From an uncultured Clostridia bacterium (GTDB taxonomy: Bacteria; Bacillota; Clostridia; Oscillospirales; Ruminococcaceae), in assembly GCA_945873955.1 (NCBI GenBank), contig CAMCFA010000008.1:1-64000 (forward strand): a stretch of 64,000 bases of DNA, read 5' to 3'. A program made the translations under genes and the position numbers. Below the pieces are notes generated by a model. The model worked only from the letters and a program-made list of their open reading frames with translations. It had not been told where the DNA came from and did no database searches. This document shows, piece after piece, positions 1 to 8,197 of the stretch. How positions within the stretch are numbered: position 1 is the stretch's first letter; each line of letters starts with the position of its first letter.

Positions 1-2
1 AT

Positions 3-899
3 GTAGATAAATCCCGAACGCCGAACAACATAACCTATGTGAAGCGTGACTTGCGAGAACTTTATCACGAGCTATTTGATGAAGCTCTTGCCGAGTACAA
101 CGCAAGGCAAGAACGTCCAGACCGACAAATCCCCGACTACTACGAACACATCAGAAAAGGAAAAAAGGAGAAGCTGTTTCAAGAGATAATCGTGATGTTT
201 GGTAATTCCGAGAACTGCGGCGTTGGCTCGGAAAATTGGGAAACCGCCGTTAAGCTGCTTGATGAGTATATGCGTGAATTTGAAAAGCGCAATCCAAACC
301 TCAAGGTGTTCAACGCCGTAATGCACCTCGACGAAGCAACTCCACATCTGCACATAAACTTTGTTCCCGTGTGCTATGGACAGAAGCAAGGTCTTTCCAC
401 TCGTGTGTCAATGAAACGAGCAATTCAGCAAATGGGCTTTAAGGCAAGCGGCAAAAAAGAAACAGAAGCTATTTTATGGGGCAGCTACGAGCGAGCAAAG
501 CTGACGGAAATTCTGAATAACCACAATATAGTGCGGCAGGTTGTGGGCGCATTTCACGACCATAAGTCTGTCGAGGAATACAAGCGGTATGCTCAAATTA
601 TCTACAGCAAGAATGCACACATCAACGCTCTTAAAAAAGAAAACCCCGTTGACCTGAGCATCACCGATGTTGGTGAAATTCTCAATCAGAATGATTTTCT
701 GCGTGATACTGTTACAAGGAAAAATGAAGAAATATCGCAGTTAAAGGCTATGACTAAATCTCAATTTGTGCCGATTGAGATTTACAACGATGAGAAGCGG
801 CAGTACATAATCGAGCAGTTACAGCGAGTGAATTGTCCGTTTGTCGAGGAGGTTAACTCAATCTACCCCTGTAAAGTGGAACAAGCAACAGCCTTATGA
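3..899 (+). CDS. MobV/Pre-type relaxase, 5' end outside window
   Basis: Plasmid recombination/mobilization relaxase of the MobV (Mob/Pre) family, which nicks oriT and pilots single-stranded DNA during transfer. The frame is open to the left window edge; the tracked GTG at 39 is internal, because codons before it read PNNITYV, the usual run into KRDLRELYHELF in this family. The key motif is HLDEATPHLHINFVPV at about residue 97 of the tracked ORF, the metal-binding HxDExxPHxH signature. The protein ends at 899, short of a full MobV C-terminus, and the next frame (841-1221) overlaps it by 59 bp, so a frameshift is possible. Downstream lie excisionase and integrase genes, so this is the mobilization end of an integrative element. 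The family call is firm; integrity is uncertain. Confidence 0.85.
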   Translation, partial: VDKSRTPNNITYVKRDLRELYHELFDEALAEYNARQERPDRQIPDYYEHIRKGKKEKLFQEIIVMFGNSENCGVGSENWETAVKLLDEYMREFEKRNPNLKVFNAVMHLDEATPHLHINFVPVCYGQKQGLSTRVSMKRAIQQMGFKASGKKETEAILWGSYERAKLTEILNNHNIVRQVVGAFHDHKSVEEYKRYAQIIYSKNAHINALKKENPVDLSITDVGEILNQNDFLRDTVTRKNEEISQLKAMTKSQFVPIEIYNDEKRQYIIEQLQRVNCPFVEEVNSIYPCKVEQATAL

Positions 900-1221
900 T
901 TTTATGAACGACCTGACGATTGGGCGTTTGCTGTACTGCCTGAATACGCTGTCCGAGTTGGAAATTAAATCCCGTGAACAGCTTTACGATATAGCTGCCG
1001 ACTTGCGAGAGAAAGCCGAGAACAGCGGTGATGATATTGACCTGAAAACTCAACTTTCACAAATTGAGAATGTGATACGCACTTACGAGGAAATCGTTGA
1101 GGGCAACTACATTGATAATCTCATCAAAGCCGAACGGGAGCGCAAAGAAGCAGAGCAGAAAAAAGAAAACTCTCCCGAACAGCCTATGCAGACTGTTAAT
1201 CGGAAGAAACATAAAAGATAA
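841..1221 (+). CDS. Helical protein or displaced relaxase C-terminus
   Basis: A 126-residue frame overlapping the relaxase end by 59 bp in another frame. It has no convincing ribosome site at the TTG (841) or at the in-frame ATG (904). The sequence is helical and charged, with segments such as LLYCLNTLSELEIKSREQLY and YEEIVEGNYIDNLIKAERER that resemble the coiled C-terminal segments of relaxases, and a Lys/Arg tail. I infer it is either the C-terminal part of the relaxase separated by a frameshift near 850-900, or a small translationally coupled partner. No catalytic motif is visible. Confidence 0.5.
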   Translation: MSRRLTQSTPVKWNKQQPYDFMNDLTIGRLLYCLNTLSELEIKSREQLYDIAADLREKAENSGDDIDLKTQLSQIENVIRTYEEIVEGNYIDNLIKAERERKEAEQKKENSPEQPMQTVNRKKHKR

Positions 1222-1238
1222 GGAAAGGAGGCGGGAAT

Positions 1239-1520
1239 ATGACCCAAGCCAAGAAGCAGGACATCATCGCAAAGGTTACCTCGCTTTTGAGCAAGTTGCT
1301 TGATGACGATGAGCCGCTTGTAGAAAGCACAACGGAACACCCTGTCGAAATGCTGACTATAAAGGAATGCACACAGGAAATCCGAGGGCTGAACGAGTTT
1401 ACCGTTCGACAGCTCATAGCGAGAAACGAAATTCCCTTTGTCCGTGCGGGACAAGGGAAAAACGGGAAGATTCTAATCCCAAAAGCCGCTTTGATTGCGT
1501 ACCTCAACGGTATTGCATAA
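1239..1520 (+). CDS. Excisionase-like winged-helix DNA-binding protein
   Basis: A 93-residue protein with an N-terminal helical lead and a C-terminal MerR/Xis-type helix-turn-helix (LTIKECTQEI...FTVRQLIARNEIPFVRAGQ...ILIPKAALIAYL), the usual layout of excisionase-family proteins that place an integrase on attachment sites or act as directionality factors. It starts with ATG 10 nt after GGAAAGGAGG. It lies 18 bp after the relaxase-associated frame and 222 bp before the integrase, which fits an excisionase role. It could instead be a simple regulator of the integrase promoter. Confidence 0.75.
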   Translation: MTQAKKQDIIAKVTSLLSKLLDDDEPLVESTTEHPVEMLTIKECTQEIRGLNEFTVRQLIARNEIPFVRAGQGKNGKILIPKAALIAYLNGIA

Positions 1521-1664
1521 CGGTACTGAATGACGGTTAGAAGCGCCGACAGGCTTGTTAGTCTGGGCAGTCTGTCGCACTTCTTCAGATTGAGAAATTT
1601 GTTTACAGACATAAATCCAACACAAACCAAAGGCATATTTCTCAATAATATCGTCAAAAAGCGC

Positions 1665-1694
1665 TTGACAAATCACGCTTTAAAGTAGTAAAAT
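1665..1694 (+). promoter_or_regulatory. Promoter for the tyrosine integrase
   Basis: TTGACA at 1665-1670 and TAAAAT at 1689-1694 with an 18-bp spacer, about 50 bp before the integrase ATG. The rest of the 222-bp gap (1521-1742) shows no gene. Confidence 0.6.
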
Positions 1695-1742
1695 AGAGTT
1701 GCAGAAATATGCCAATGGTTTGACCGACAAGGAGGTAAACTA

Positions 1743-2918
1743 ATGGCATCAATCGAAAAACGAGGCAACTCGTACAGAATTAAGGTATCCTGCGGCTACA
1801 AGGCGGACGGAACACAGGTTTTTCAGCGTATGACGTGGACGCCCGACGAGAAAATGACCGCAAAGCAGATTGAAAAGGAGGTACAGCGACAGGCAATTCT
1901 CTTTGAGGAAGAGTGCAAGCGTGGGCAAATCGTATCGGCGGTAAAGTTTGAAGCCTTTGCCGAGGAATGGTTTGAAGAATACGCAAAGCTCAACCTAAAA
2001 AGTACGACCTACACACGGCAAAGACAGCTCACAAAGCGGGTTTATGCGGCAATCGGACATATCCGGCTGGACAAGATAACCACCCGACTTATTCAGAAAT
2101 TCATCAATTCACTTGCACAGGACGGCGTAAACGAGATTACGAAAAAGCCGCTTTCCCATAAGACGATGGTGCATTATCTTTCGTTCATCTCGACTGTGAT
2201 TGACTATGCGATTAAGATGGATATGCTGACCGATAATCCTTGCCGCCGTGTAACAATCCCGAAAGGCAATAAGAAAGAGCACAAAATCCTCTCGATACAG
2301 GAAACAGAGGAGTTTCTGAAGCTGCTTGAAACAGCACCGCTGAAATGGCGTACATTCTTCACACTTGATATTTACAGCGGTATGCGCCGTGGCGAAATGC
2401 TTGGCTTGGAGTGGAAGGACATTGATTTTGAAACGGGTGTAGTGCATATTCAGCGCACCTCTAATTACACGAAGGCAAAGGGAATTTACACGGACACCAC
2501 AAAAACCGAGAACTCGGTGCGCTTCATCAAGCTGCCGCCCGAGGTGCTTGCAATTCTTGAACAATTCAGAGCAGAACAGGAAAAGGAGAAACAGCGGCTC
2601 GGCGATAAATGGGTCGAGAACGACCGCCTGTTCACAAAGTGGAACGGGCTTCCTATGAACCCGCAAACGCCCTACGGCTGGCTGAAAGAGTTTTGTGAAG
2701 AACACAATTTCCCATTTTATGGCATTCATACTTTTCGACATCTGCACGCGAGCTTGCTTATCGGCGCAGGAATTGACCCGACAACAGTATCGGGAATCCT
2801 CGGACATTCGCAGGTAAGCACGAGCCTGAACATCTACGGGTATATGTTCCGTGAGAACCAAGTCAAGGCTTGTAACGCTGTGGCGGAGGCTCTGGATTTC
2901 AAGAAAAGAGGGGCTTGA
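1743..2918 (+). CDS. Tyrosine site-specific integrase
   Basis: A 391-residue integrase of the Tn916/phage tyrosine-recombinase type. The N-terminus (MASIEKRGNSYRIKV) is the AP2-like arm-binding domain, residues ~60-160 form the SAM-like core-binding domain, and the catalytic domain carries Arg in SGMRRGEM (~215), HTFRH (~328), GHS (~352) and the Tyr nucleophile in NIYGYM (~364). It starts at ATG after GGAGG with 7-nt spacing. It is the last gene of the left element; after it come an 11-bp tandem repeat and the prophage junction. Its own attachment site is probably the tRNA-Glu fragment now displaced to 44941 by the prophage. The gene looks intact. Confidence 0.93.
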   Translation: MASIEKRGNSYRIKVSCGYKADGTQVFQRMTWTPDEKMTAKQIEKEVQRQAILFEEECKRGQIVSAVKFEAFAEEWFEEYAKLNLKSTTYTRQRQLTKRVYAAIGHIRLDKITTRLIQKFINSLAQDGVNEITKKPLSHKTMVHYLSFISTVIDYAIKMDMLTDNPCRRVTIPKGNKKEHKILSIQETEEFLKLLETAPLKWRTFFTLDIYSGMRRGEMLGLEWKDIDFETGVVHIQRTSNYTKAKGIYTDTTKTENSVRFIKLPPEVLAILEQFRAEQEKEKQRLGDKWVENDRLFTKWNGLPMNPQTPYGWLKEFCEEHNFPFYGIHTFRHLHASLLIGAGIDPTTVSGILGHSQVSTSLNIYGYMFRENQVKACNAVAEALDFKKRGA

Positions 2919-2921
2919 GCG

Positions 2922-2943
2922 AAATAAGACCCAAATAAGACCC
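2922..2943 (+). repeat. Perfect 11-bp tandem repeat beside int (arm-site candidate)
   Basis: AAATAAGACCC occurs twice head to tail at 2922-2932 and 2933-2943, directly after the integrase stop. Tandem short repeats next to Tn916-type integrases are arm-type integrase binding sites (DR2), so this is the likely role. The copies are seen; the binding is inferred. Confidence 0.6.
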
Positions 2944-3009
2944 ATCGGCGGTTTCAGGGCAAAAAGAAAAGCCCACAAAAGGCTTCATTAAGCCAAATGT
3001 GAGCTATGC

Positions 3010-4539
3010 TTATGGTGAACCATAGCAGTACTTATACGAACATTCAGCCGCTTTTTCTATTGCTTCTGTGCTGTCAAGCATGAGCTTGGTGTCTATGTCG
3101 CCCTTATCCAACCCGCAGAGGTTGAAGACGATACGAACCCGGTTATCGTCATACACGTAAACCGCGCTGAGGAAAGAATCAAAAAGCCGCTTCTGAAATC
3201 TTTTATCCTTTATGTCACCGTCCCGAAAACTATCCAGCCAGCCTCCAATCTGATCCTTGCTTACAGTTATGGTTTCGGCTTTCAACAATGTAATGCTATT
3301 CTCTATTCTGGATTTTTCACCCTCGAGCTCCATAAGTCGCTCCTTGGTGCTGGGCGTAATGATTCCCTGCTCAATAGCTGCCATCATATTTTTTATCGAC
3401 TTTTGTGTTTCCGACAGTTGAGCATTCAGCAAAGCCATATCGCCGTCGTTATTATGTTCTTCCTGGAATTTTATAAGCGTGTCGGCAAGCCATGTGATAA
3501 CATCGTCTTGCAGTATATACGCCTGCACTAGACGTGCAACCTCATATTCCAGATCGTCCCTACGCACATTTTTCTTAGTGCAGCGGGGCTTTTCCTTTTT
3601 TCCGGAGCAGCCGTAATAGTAATGCAGCAAGCCGTTCTTCCCTGTTCCGGAAAGACCCATCATGTGGCGGCCGCATTCTCCACAGAATAGCTTGCCTGTT
3701 AAAAGATAATCTCCGTTGACGCGGTGTCGACCTTGTGGATTGCCTTTTGTTCCTAATATTCTCTGCACTTTCAAGAACATCTCCTTACTAATGATTTCCG
3801 GCATACCGCCTTCAATTCTGACATTATCGTATATGTATACACCGGTGTATTTCTCGCATTTCAAGATTGATTGAAAGCTGCTCCTTCCCCACTCGTTTCC
3901 TTTCCTGGTTTTGAGTCCGCGCCGGTTTAGGTCGGTATATATATCTACAAACGGATCGCCGCAGGCTACGCGGGTAAATATTTCTCTGACAACAGCTGCG
4001 GCCGGTTCGTCAATTTCGTACGTTCCATTCTCGCCGGAACGATATCCGTATGGAGCAGGACCGTTAACTTTACATTTGAGCGCATTGTCCTCCATTCCGC
4101 GCTTGATGTCTTCGGCCATGTTTTCGGAATAGAACTGATTGACGTTCATCATCATGCGAAGTGCGAACCTGCCGGCAGCGTTGTTGCCAAATTCCTCCTT
4201 GGCGTAAAACAGCTTAACTCCCAGCTTCTCCATATCATTTTCAAAGGTTAGGGCGTTTACCATATTACGCGCTATTCGGTTTGACTTGTAGGCAATAATG
4301 TTTGAAAACTTGCCTTTCTTAGCATCGCGCTGAAGCCGGAGGAACTGTGAGCGGTTCTCTGTACGTCCAGATTGAGCTGCGTCGGCGTAAACCTCGATGA
4401 TTTCAAGGCCTTGCTGAGCTGCGAACACCTTACACTCCGCGACCTGCTGTTCAATACTCTCTTCGCGTTGATTGTGTGAGGAGAACCGGGCATATATGAC
4501 GGCAATATTGGATAGCGGTTTATCTGATTTACGCGCCAT
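3010..4539 (-). CDS. Large serine recombinase (prophage integrase)
   Basis: A 509-residue large serine integrase. The N-terminal resolvase domain (VIYARFSSHNQREESIEQQ) holds the serine nucleophile near residue 20 and the arginines of YKSNRIARN. A recombinase domain (YGYRSGENGTYEI..., ~165-265) follows, then a zinc ribbon (CGECGRHM...CSGKKEKPRC, ~272-306) and a C-terminal coiled coil (~370-430) that controls synapsis. It reads leftward and its stop lies inside the putative attL, the normal position for phage integrases of this class. Its terminal residues YCYGSP are encoded by the att region, so excision would change its 3' end. The gene appears intact. Confidence 0.95.
   Translation of the reverse strand: MARKSDKPLSNIAVIYARFSSHNQREESIEQQVAECKVFAAQQGLEIIEVYADAAQSGRTENRSQFLRLQRDAKKGKFSNIIAYKSNRIARNMVNALTFENDMEKLGVKLFYAKEEFGNNAAGRFALRMMMNVNQFYSENMAEDIKRGMEDNALKCKVNGPAPYGYRSGENGTYEIDEPAAAVVREIFTRVACGDPFVDIYTDLNRRGLKTRKGNEWGRSSFQSILKCEKYTGVYIYDNVRIEGGMPEIISKEMFLKVQRILGTKGNPQGRHRVNGDYLLTGKLFCGECGRHMMGLSGTGKNGLLHYYYGCSGKKEKPRCTKKNVRRDDLEYEVARLVQAYILQDDVITWLADTLIKFQEEHNNDGDMALLNAQLSETQKSIKNMMAAIEQGIITPSTKERLMELEGEKSRIENSITLLKAETITVSKDQIGGWLDSFRDGDIKDKRFQKRLFDSFLSAVYVYDDNRVRIVFNLCGLDKGDIDTKLMLDSTEAIEKAAECSYKYCYGSP
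3011..3018. other. Candidate attL core of the serine-integrase prophage
   Basis: TATGGTGA overlaps the stop of the serine integrase gene and recurs at 44940-44947; the similarity extends to TATGGTGAACC versus TATGGTGACCC. Large serine integrases use short cores, and the integrase gene usually ends at one att half, as here. This supports but does not prove the prophage boundary. Confidence 0.5.
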
Positions 4540-4601
4540 TCTGATTCTCCTTTACAAATTCTGATAAATTATCACGTATTTCCCCACAAACCTTTACAAT
4601 G

Positions 4602-4610
4602 TGCTATAAT
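4602..4610 (+). promoter_or_regulatory. Extended -10 promoter
   Basis: TGCTATAAT is a TGnTATAAT extended -10 element without a clear -35. Transcription would start near 4617, after the tracked ATG at 4599, which helps decide the start of the following small gene. Confidence 0.45.
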
Positions 4611-4658
4611 AATAACAGCACTGCCGGCATTGACTTCTTGGGAAAGGAAGGATACGTT

Positions 4659-4793
4659 GTGGACGACGAACTCAACACTGCCGAGCCGCTTGATAAAAGC
4701 GACGTTATTAGTGCTGCCGTCATGTTTGAGATGCTCGGCGTTGAAGCGCAGGAAAAAATCCTGGCACTCATGAAACGCCTTCTCGACAAATAG
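4659..4793 (+). CDS. Small acidic helical protein, 44 aa
   Basis: The tracked ORF starts at 4599, but that codon lies upstream of the likely transcription start. GGAAGGA at 4646-4652 places a GTG start at 4659. The product begins VDDELNTAEPLDKSDVIS and ends in an amphipathic helix (EAQEKILALMKRLLDK). No family is recognised. It is convergent with the zinc-ribbon gene and shares a terminator with it, next to the prophage integrase. Confidence 0.5.
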   Translation: MDDELNTAEPLDKSDVISAAVMFEMLGVEAQEKILALMKRLLDK

Positions 4794-4803
4794 CTTGCCT
4801 ATT

Positions 4804-4835
4804 GCCCTGCTGGAAACAGCGGGGCATTTATTTTT
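4804..4835 (+). terminator. Rho-independent terminator
   Basis: GCCCTGCTG, loop GAAA, CAGCGGGGC (one G-U pair), followed by ATTTATTTTTCTTTT, just after the small gene stop at 4793. Confidence 0.8.
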
Positions 4836-5259
4836 CTTTTGCATTATATGCGTGTGTTGATTCAAGCGTTGTATCAGTCTGATTTCCGACGTTTTTGCAG
4901 ATGGGACACACAAAAGAAGTATTATTGATTTTCACCCTCAAATCGGTACCACAGTATGGACATTTCCCATACTTGACTTTTTGAGCCTTTGTCAAGGCAA
5001 CAAATACGCCAAATACTCCAAGAATAATTAAGATGATTCCAAATCCTAGTGCAATTGTAAATACACCTATTGCAATTAATGCAACACTTGCAAGGGCTGA
5101 AACAATGCCACTAACATATCCAATTTTCTTTGTTTCGGACAGAGGATTGACAACCGGAGTAAACTCGGCCTGAGATTTAATGTTGAATCCACAATTTGGA
5201 CAGGTTTCCGCAGTATCGGAGACCTGGTGATTGCATTCCGGACAATTTATAAGTGACAT
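4828..5259 (-). CDS. Zinc-ribbon membrane protein
   Basis: A 143-residue protein with an N-terminal zinc ribbon (CPECNHQVSDTAETCPNCG), two adjacent hydrophobic segments (~48-90, IGYVSGIVSALASVALIAIG and a following one), and a second CxxC pair near the C-terminus (CPYCG...CPICK). The layout is typical of small membrane zinc-ribbon proteins in clostridial phages and hosts. It lies downstream of the CI-like repressor on the same strand, so it may be expressed from the lysogen as a conversion or superinfection-exclusion factor. That role is inference. Confidence 0.7.
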   Translation of the reverse strand: MSLINCPECNHQVSDTAETCPNCGFNIKSQAEFTPVVNPLSETKKIGYVSGIVSALASVALIAIGVFTIALGFGIILIILGVFGVFVALTKAQKVKYGKCPYCGTDLRVKINNTSFVCPICKNVGNQTDTTLESTHAYNAKEK

Positions 5260-5296
5260 GTTATTACCTCCTTATACTTTTCTGCTGTTACCGCAT

Positions 5297-5659
5297 TTAC
5301 TTATCAGAAAGAATGCCTTTGATTTGGGATAGAATCAGCTTTTGTTCTTCGTCATTAAGTCGATTAAACAATTTGATATATTCTGCTGTCCTTGAATTCT
5401 GCTTTTTATCGGATGTTCTCGACAAAGATATTTCCGTATCCCCCATCTTTATTAGCAGTTCGTCAACGGTTATGCCCATGCCTTGAGCAAGAGTATTGAG
5501 CGTCGGCAGCGATGGAATAATCGGCTCGTTTGTTTTTGGGTTTATGCCTTTTTCCAGAAGACTTATGCTTCCATTTGACAGTCCGCACTTTATAGCAAAC
5601 TCTCTCTGAGATAGCTTTTGCTCAGCCCGGTAATTCTTGATTATATCGCCAATAGTCAT
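5297..5659 (-). CDS. CI-like prophage repressor (XRE family)
   Basis: A 120-residue repressor with an N-terminal XRE helix-turn-helix (LSQREFAIKCGLSNGSISLLEKG, ~15-38) and a C-terminal helical region for oligomerisation. It lacks a LexA-type Ser/Lys autocleavage domain, so induction probably works through another route such as an antirepressor. It is transcribed leftward from a near-consensus promoter (5708-5736), divergent from the Cro-like gene, with operator-like palindromes between them: the classic lysogeny switch. Confidence 0.85.
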   Translation of the reverse strand: MTIGDIIKNYRAEQKLSQREFAIKCGLSNGSISLLEKGINPKTNEPIIPSLPTLNTLAQGMGITVDELLIKMGDTEISLSRTSDKKQNSRTAEYIKLFNRLNDEEQKLILSQIKGILSDK

Positions 5660-5707
5660 TTGTCTTCCCCTTTACAAAATGTTTAATGCTTTTATCATGT
5701 TAAATCT

Positions 5708-5736
5708 ATTATACACCAAATCTCACTGCTTGTCAA
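5708..5736 (-). promoter_or_regulatory. Repressor promoter (leftward)
   Basis: On the minus strand TTGACA (5731-5736) and TATAAT (5708-5713) are separated by exactly 17 bp, upstream of the repressor start at 5659. Confidence 0.8.
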
Positions 5737-5745
5737 TACATTGAG

Positions 5746-5830
5746 GTTTAAAAAATTAAACAAAATTTGTTCAAACCACTTGACAAATCAATCGAAATGG
5801 TGTATTATGAATATGTTAAACCGATTAAAC
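5746..5830. promoter_or_regulatory. Switch-region operators
   Basis: Two related inverted repeats lie between and beside the divergent promoters: GTTTAA-AAAA-TTAAAC (5746-5761) and GTTAAA-CCGA-TTAAAC (5815-5830). A third copy, GTTTAACCGATTAAAC, follows the Cro-like gene at 6057-6072. The shared TTAAAC arm with a 4-bp spacer suggests binding by the CI-like and Cro-like proteins. Confidence 0.7.
5780..5808 (+). promoter_or_regulatory. Early lytic promoter (rightward)
   Basis: TTGACA (5780-5785), 17-bp spacer, TATTAT (5803-5808), directly upstream of the Cro-like gene. The second operator (5815-5830) covers the likely transcription start, so a bound repressor would block it. Confidence 0.8.
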
Positions 5831-5861
5831 ACAGTCGGTACCACACAAGGAGGTGATTGAA

Positions 5862-6062
5862 ATGGGAAATAAAATCAGAAAATATCGCAAGAAACTGAAA
5901 ATGACACAGGCTGAGCTTGCCAAGAAGAGCGGCGTAGCGCGTGTTACAATCTCACAGCTCGAGAACGGGAGAGAGAGAAACACAACCTCTCGTACCCTTC
6001 TGGCTATTGCCAAAGCGCTCGGCTCAACTGTTGACCAGATTTTTTTTAACGATAGTGTTTAA
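5862..6062 (+). CDS. Cro-like XRE regulator
   Basis: About 66 residues, almost entirely a helix-turn-helix (MTQAELAKKSGVARVTISQLENG, then a LAIAKALGSTVDQIF helix). The tracked start (GTG 5853) lies inside the ribosome site AAGGAGGTG, so ATG 5862 is preferred. It is the first gene of the rightward early operon; its stop overlaps a third operator copy at 6057-6072. Confidence 0.85.
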   Translation: MGNKIRKYRKKLKMTQAELAKKSGVARVTISQLENGRERNTTSRTLLAIAKALGSTVDQIFFNDSV

Positions 6063-6072
6063 CCGATTAAAC
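6057..6072. promoter_or_regulatory. Third operator copy
   Basis: GTTTAACCGATTAAAC, the same palindrome as in the switch region, overlapping the 3' end of the Cro-like gene. It could control the downstream early genes or assist repressor looping. Confidence 0.6.
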
Positions 6073-6105
6073 GCTTCTATAATCTAGTAAGGAGGTGGTG
6101 GATAT

Positions 6106-6291
6106 ATGGCAGAAATCAAAGTAGACACAGCGAACATACCGCAGCACATCGCGGACGCTCTCTGCGAAGATCTGCTCAAATCCATAAAAGAATACATAAG
6201 GAATAATCCCGGAGCGGCAGAAGCCCTGGAAGCACGCGGCAAAGCTCTTTTTCAGCGTATAGCCGCCAAGAAAGCACAGCAAGGAGGATAA
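6106..6291 (+). CDS. Small early phage protein, 61 aa
   Basis: No family recognised. It has ATG after AGGAGGTGG, a helical charged composition (ADALCEDLLKSIKEYIRNN) and a Lys/Ala-rich end. It is tightly spaced in the early operon after the Cro-like gene. Confidence 0.6.
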   Translation: MAEIKVDTANIPQHIADALCEDLLKSIKEYIRNNPGAAEALEARGKALFQRIAAKKAQQGG

Positions 6292-6295
6292 TATC

Positions 6296-6550
6296 ATGTC
6301 AATGCTTAAATGCACCAAGTGCGGCGATGAAAAATTATATGTATCTACCGATTTTGACGGCATGGACGGTAACAGCGAGCGCGGTGAGGGTTCGGGATTT
6401 AAGACTATGATCGCGCTGAACTGCCCGTCCTGCGGCTGCATGTATGTTGTTGGTCGCATCAAGCAGTCCGTTGATTTTTCGCTTGACACCAAGTTCAACC
6501 ATTTCGCCTATGAGGGTGAAGAGTCTAGGAAGTTTACTAGAAAGGAGTGA
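6296..6550 (+). CDS. Small zinc-ribbon phage protein
   Basis: 84 residues with two CxxC pairs (CTKCG near residue 6 and CPSCG near 43), a treble-clef or zinc-ribbon pattern. It follows the previous gene by 4 bp. Function unknown. Confidence 0.65.
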   Translation: MSMLKCTKCGDEKLYVSTDFDGMDGNSERGEGSGFKTMIALNCPSCGCMYVVGRIKQSVDFSLDTKFNHFAYEGEESRKFTRKE

Positions 6551-6555
6551 GTACC

Positions 6556-6783
6556 ATGGCAAACCTCAAGGTTTCTGACGCACAGAAAACCCTGCTAAGA
6601 GTCCTTTTATTCAACGAACACGAAAAGTGGGACGAAACATTGAAGCAGCGCCGTAACAGCCTAAACCGAGCTATAAATAATGGCGAGAGCGAGCATTTCA
6701 TCAACGACCTCAAGAGTTTTGTCAGGTATGCTGAGGATTACATAAAGGACCTCGACGACCTTATGTCACAGCTTAACAACTAA
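6556..6783 (+). CDS. Small phage protein of unknown function
   Basis: 75 residues from ATG 6556 (the ribosome site AAAGGAG at 6540 decides against the upstream GTG 6547). All-helical, with SFVRYAEDYIKDLDDLMSQL at the end. No domain recognised. Confidence 0.6.
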   Translation: MANLKVSDAQKTLLRVLLFNEHEKWDETLKQRRNSLNRAINNGESEHFINDLKSFVRYAEDYIKDLDDLMSQLNN

Positions 6784-6820
6784 TTTTCCATACAGAGAAT
6801 CTTTGAAAGAAGGTGATAAG

Positions 6821-7078
6821 ATGAAGAAAGGCAAAACAAAAGTAGGGCATATATTTTTCAAAACTACCTCCGCAGAATGCGCCAAGTGGGGAGGTTTTGG
6901 GATATGTGACGAATGCAACCAACATTCGGCCGAGGGCTATCTGGTGCCGGTACTGAACTTGTGGCTTTGTCCTAAGTGCTTTGAGAGCTGGCAGAAAAGA
7001 GCAATCTATTACCCCGAAGACCGCAGCTACGAAGAAAGCAAGGCGCAGTACTACGAAAGCATTCTTAAATGCGAATAA
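6821..7078 (+). CDS. Small cysteine-containing phage protein
   Basis: 85 residues from ATG 6821, 11 nt after GAAGG; the tracked TTG 6803 is upstream of this ribosome site. Two CxxC pairs (CDECN and CPKCF) suggest a zinc-binding fold. Function unknown; part of the early operon. Confidence 0.6.
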   Translation: MKKGKTKVGHIFFKTTSAECAKWGGFGICDECNQHSAEGYLVPVLNLWLCPKCFESWQKRAIYYPEDRSYEESKAQYYESILKCE

Positions 7079-7102
7079 TGTTTATGGAAGGAGCAAACCC
7101 CA

Positions 7103-8197
7103 ATGAAAGAAGGAAGAACGCTTAAGCAGCTGGCAGTTGAAATCCAGCGGCAGAGCAAGGCAAAACACGACTACCTCGCCGACGTCTCAAATGTAGAAAT
7201 AGTTCCGTTCGACGCAGGCCCACAGTTCGTAATTCACGGCGATGCGGATATGTATTTCGGCATGGGCGAGAACGCACACCGCCAGATCGGTACCTACACA
7301 GGCATTCCGGCAAGCTATTACGATAAGCTGATGACGTCTCCTGGACTGCTTGCAACTAACGTGAACCACTGGCTTAGAGAAAAGGCGAAATCGCCGGACG
7401 TGGAACGTCGCATGATACGTACACTTGACGGAAATGTCCGCGCTTTCCTTTCTGACAGATACCGCCGTATCGATAATGAGATGGTTGCGGAAGCAGTGCT
7501 TCCGGCTATCGGCAGCATGGACGGGGCTGAAATAAAGTCCTGCGAGATAACCGATGACCGCCTGTATCTGAAAGTAGTGAGCGAACGTCTTAAATCCGAG
7601 GTTTCGGTAGGAGATGTCGTTCAGGCTGGCTTCATGATAACTAACTCCGAGGTCGGGCTTGGTTCGGTGAATGTATCGCCGCTGCTCTATCGCCTGGTCT
7701 GCACCAATGGCATGATAGCCGCTGACCGCAATATGGGCAAGTATAAGAAGACCCATGTCGGCAGGATAAATGAGAGCAACGTTGACATGAGCATATTCCG
7801 CGATGAAACGCTTGAAGCAGATGACCGCGCTTTCATGATGAAGCTGCAGGACGCTGTCCGCGCAGCGATTGATGAAGTCAGGTTTTCGCAGCTCATCGAC
7901 CAGCTACGCGAAGCAAAGGACGCAAGAATTGAAGCGAAGATCATTCCGAAAGTCGTTGAGCTTACGGCACGCGAGGTCGGAATCCAGCAGAATGAGCAGG
8001 ACAGCGTCCTTGGACACCTCATTGAAGGGAAAGACCTGTCGCTTTATGGTCTGGGAAACGCGGTCACAAGATATGCGCAGGAGGTAAACTCCTATGATCG
8101 CTCCACCGAGCTTGAAAGCATAGGCTACAAGGTCATCACCATAGCACCGTCAAGATGGAAGAACATTCTTTCCACAGCAAGAAAGGAGACAGTATGA
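7103..8197 (+). CDS. DUF932-family phage protein
   Basis: 364 residues matching the DUF932 phage/plasmid family, recognisable by the YxxxNNxxV-type N-terminal half and the GFMITNSEVGLGSVNVSPLLYRLVCTNGM core (~175-205). Members occur next to phage recombination genes, often with DUF1351 and RecT as here, but their biochemical role is not established. It overlaps the next gene by 4 bp, suggesting translational coupling. Confidence 0.8.
   Translation: MKEGRTLKQLAVEIQRQSKAKHDYLADVSNVEIVPFDAGPQFVIHGDADMYFGMGENAHRQIGTYTGIPASYYDKLMTSPGLLATNVNHWLREKAKSPDVERRMIRTLDGNVRAFLSDRYRRIDNEMVAEAVLPAIGSMDGAEIKSCEITDDRLYLKVVSERLKSEVSVGDVVQAGFMITNSEVGLGSVNVSPLLYRLVCTNGMIAADRNMGKYKKTHVGRINESNVDMSIFRDETLEADDRAFMMKLQDAVRAAIDEVRFSQLIDQLREAKDARIEAKIIPKVVELTAREVGIQQNEQDSVLGHLIEGKDLSLYGLGNAVTRYAQEVNSYDRSTELESIGYKVITIAPSRWKNILSTARKETV

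Noticed and set aside
2960-2995. AAAGCC...GGCTT hairpin after the integrase as a terminator
   Set aside because: The stem is short with no clear T-run; not supported strongly enough to list.
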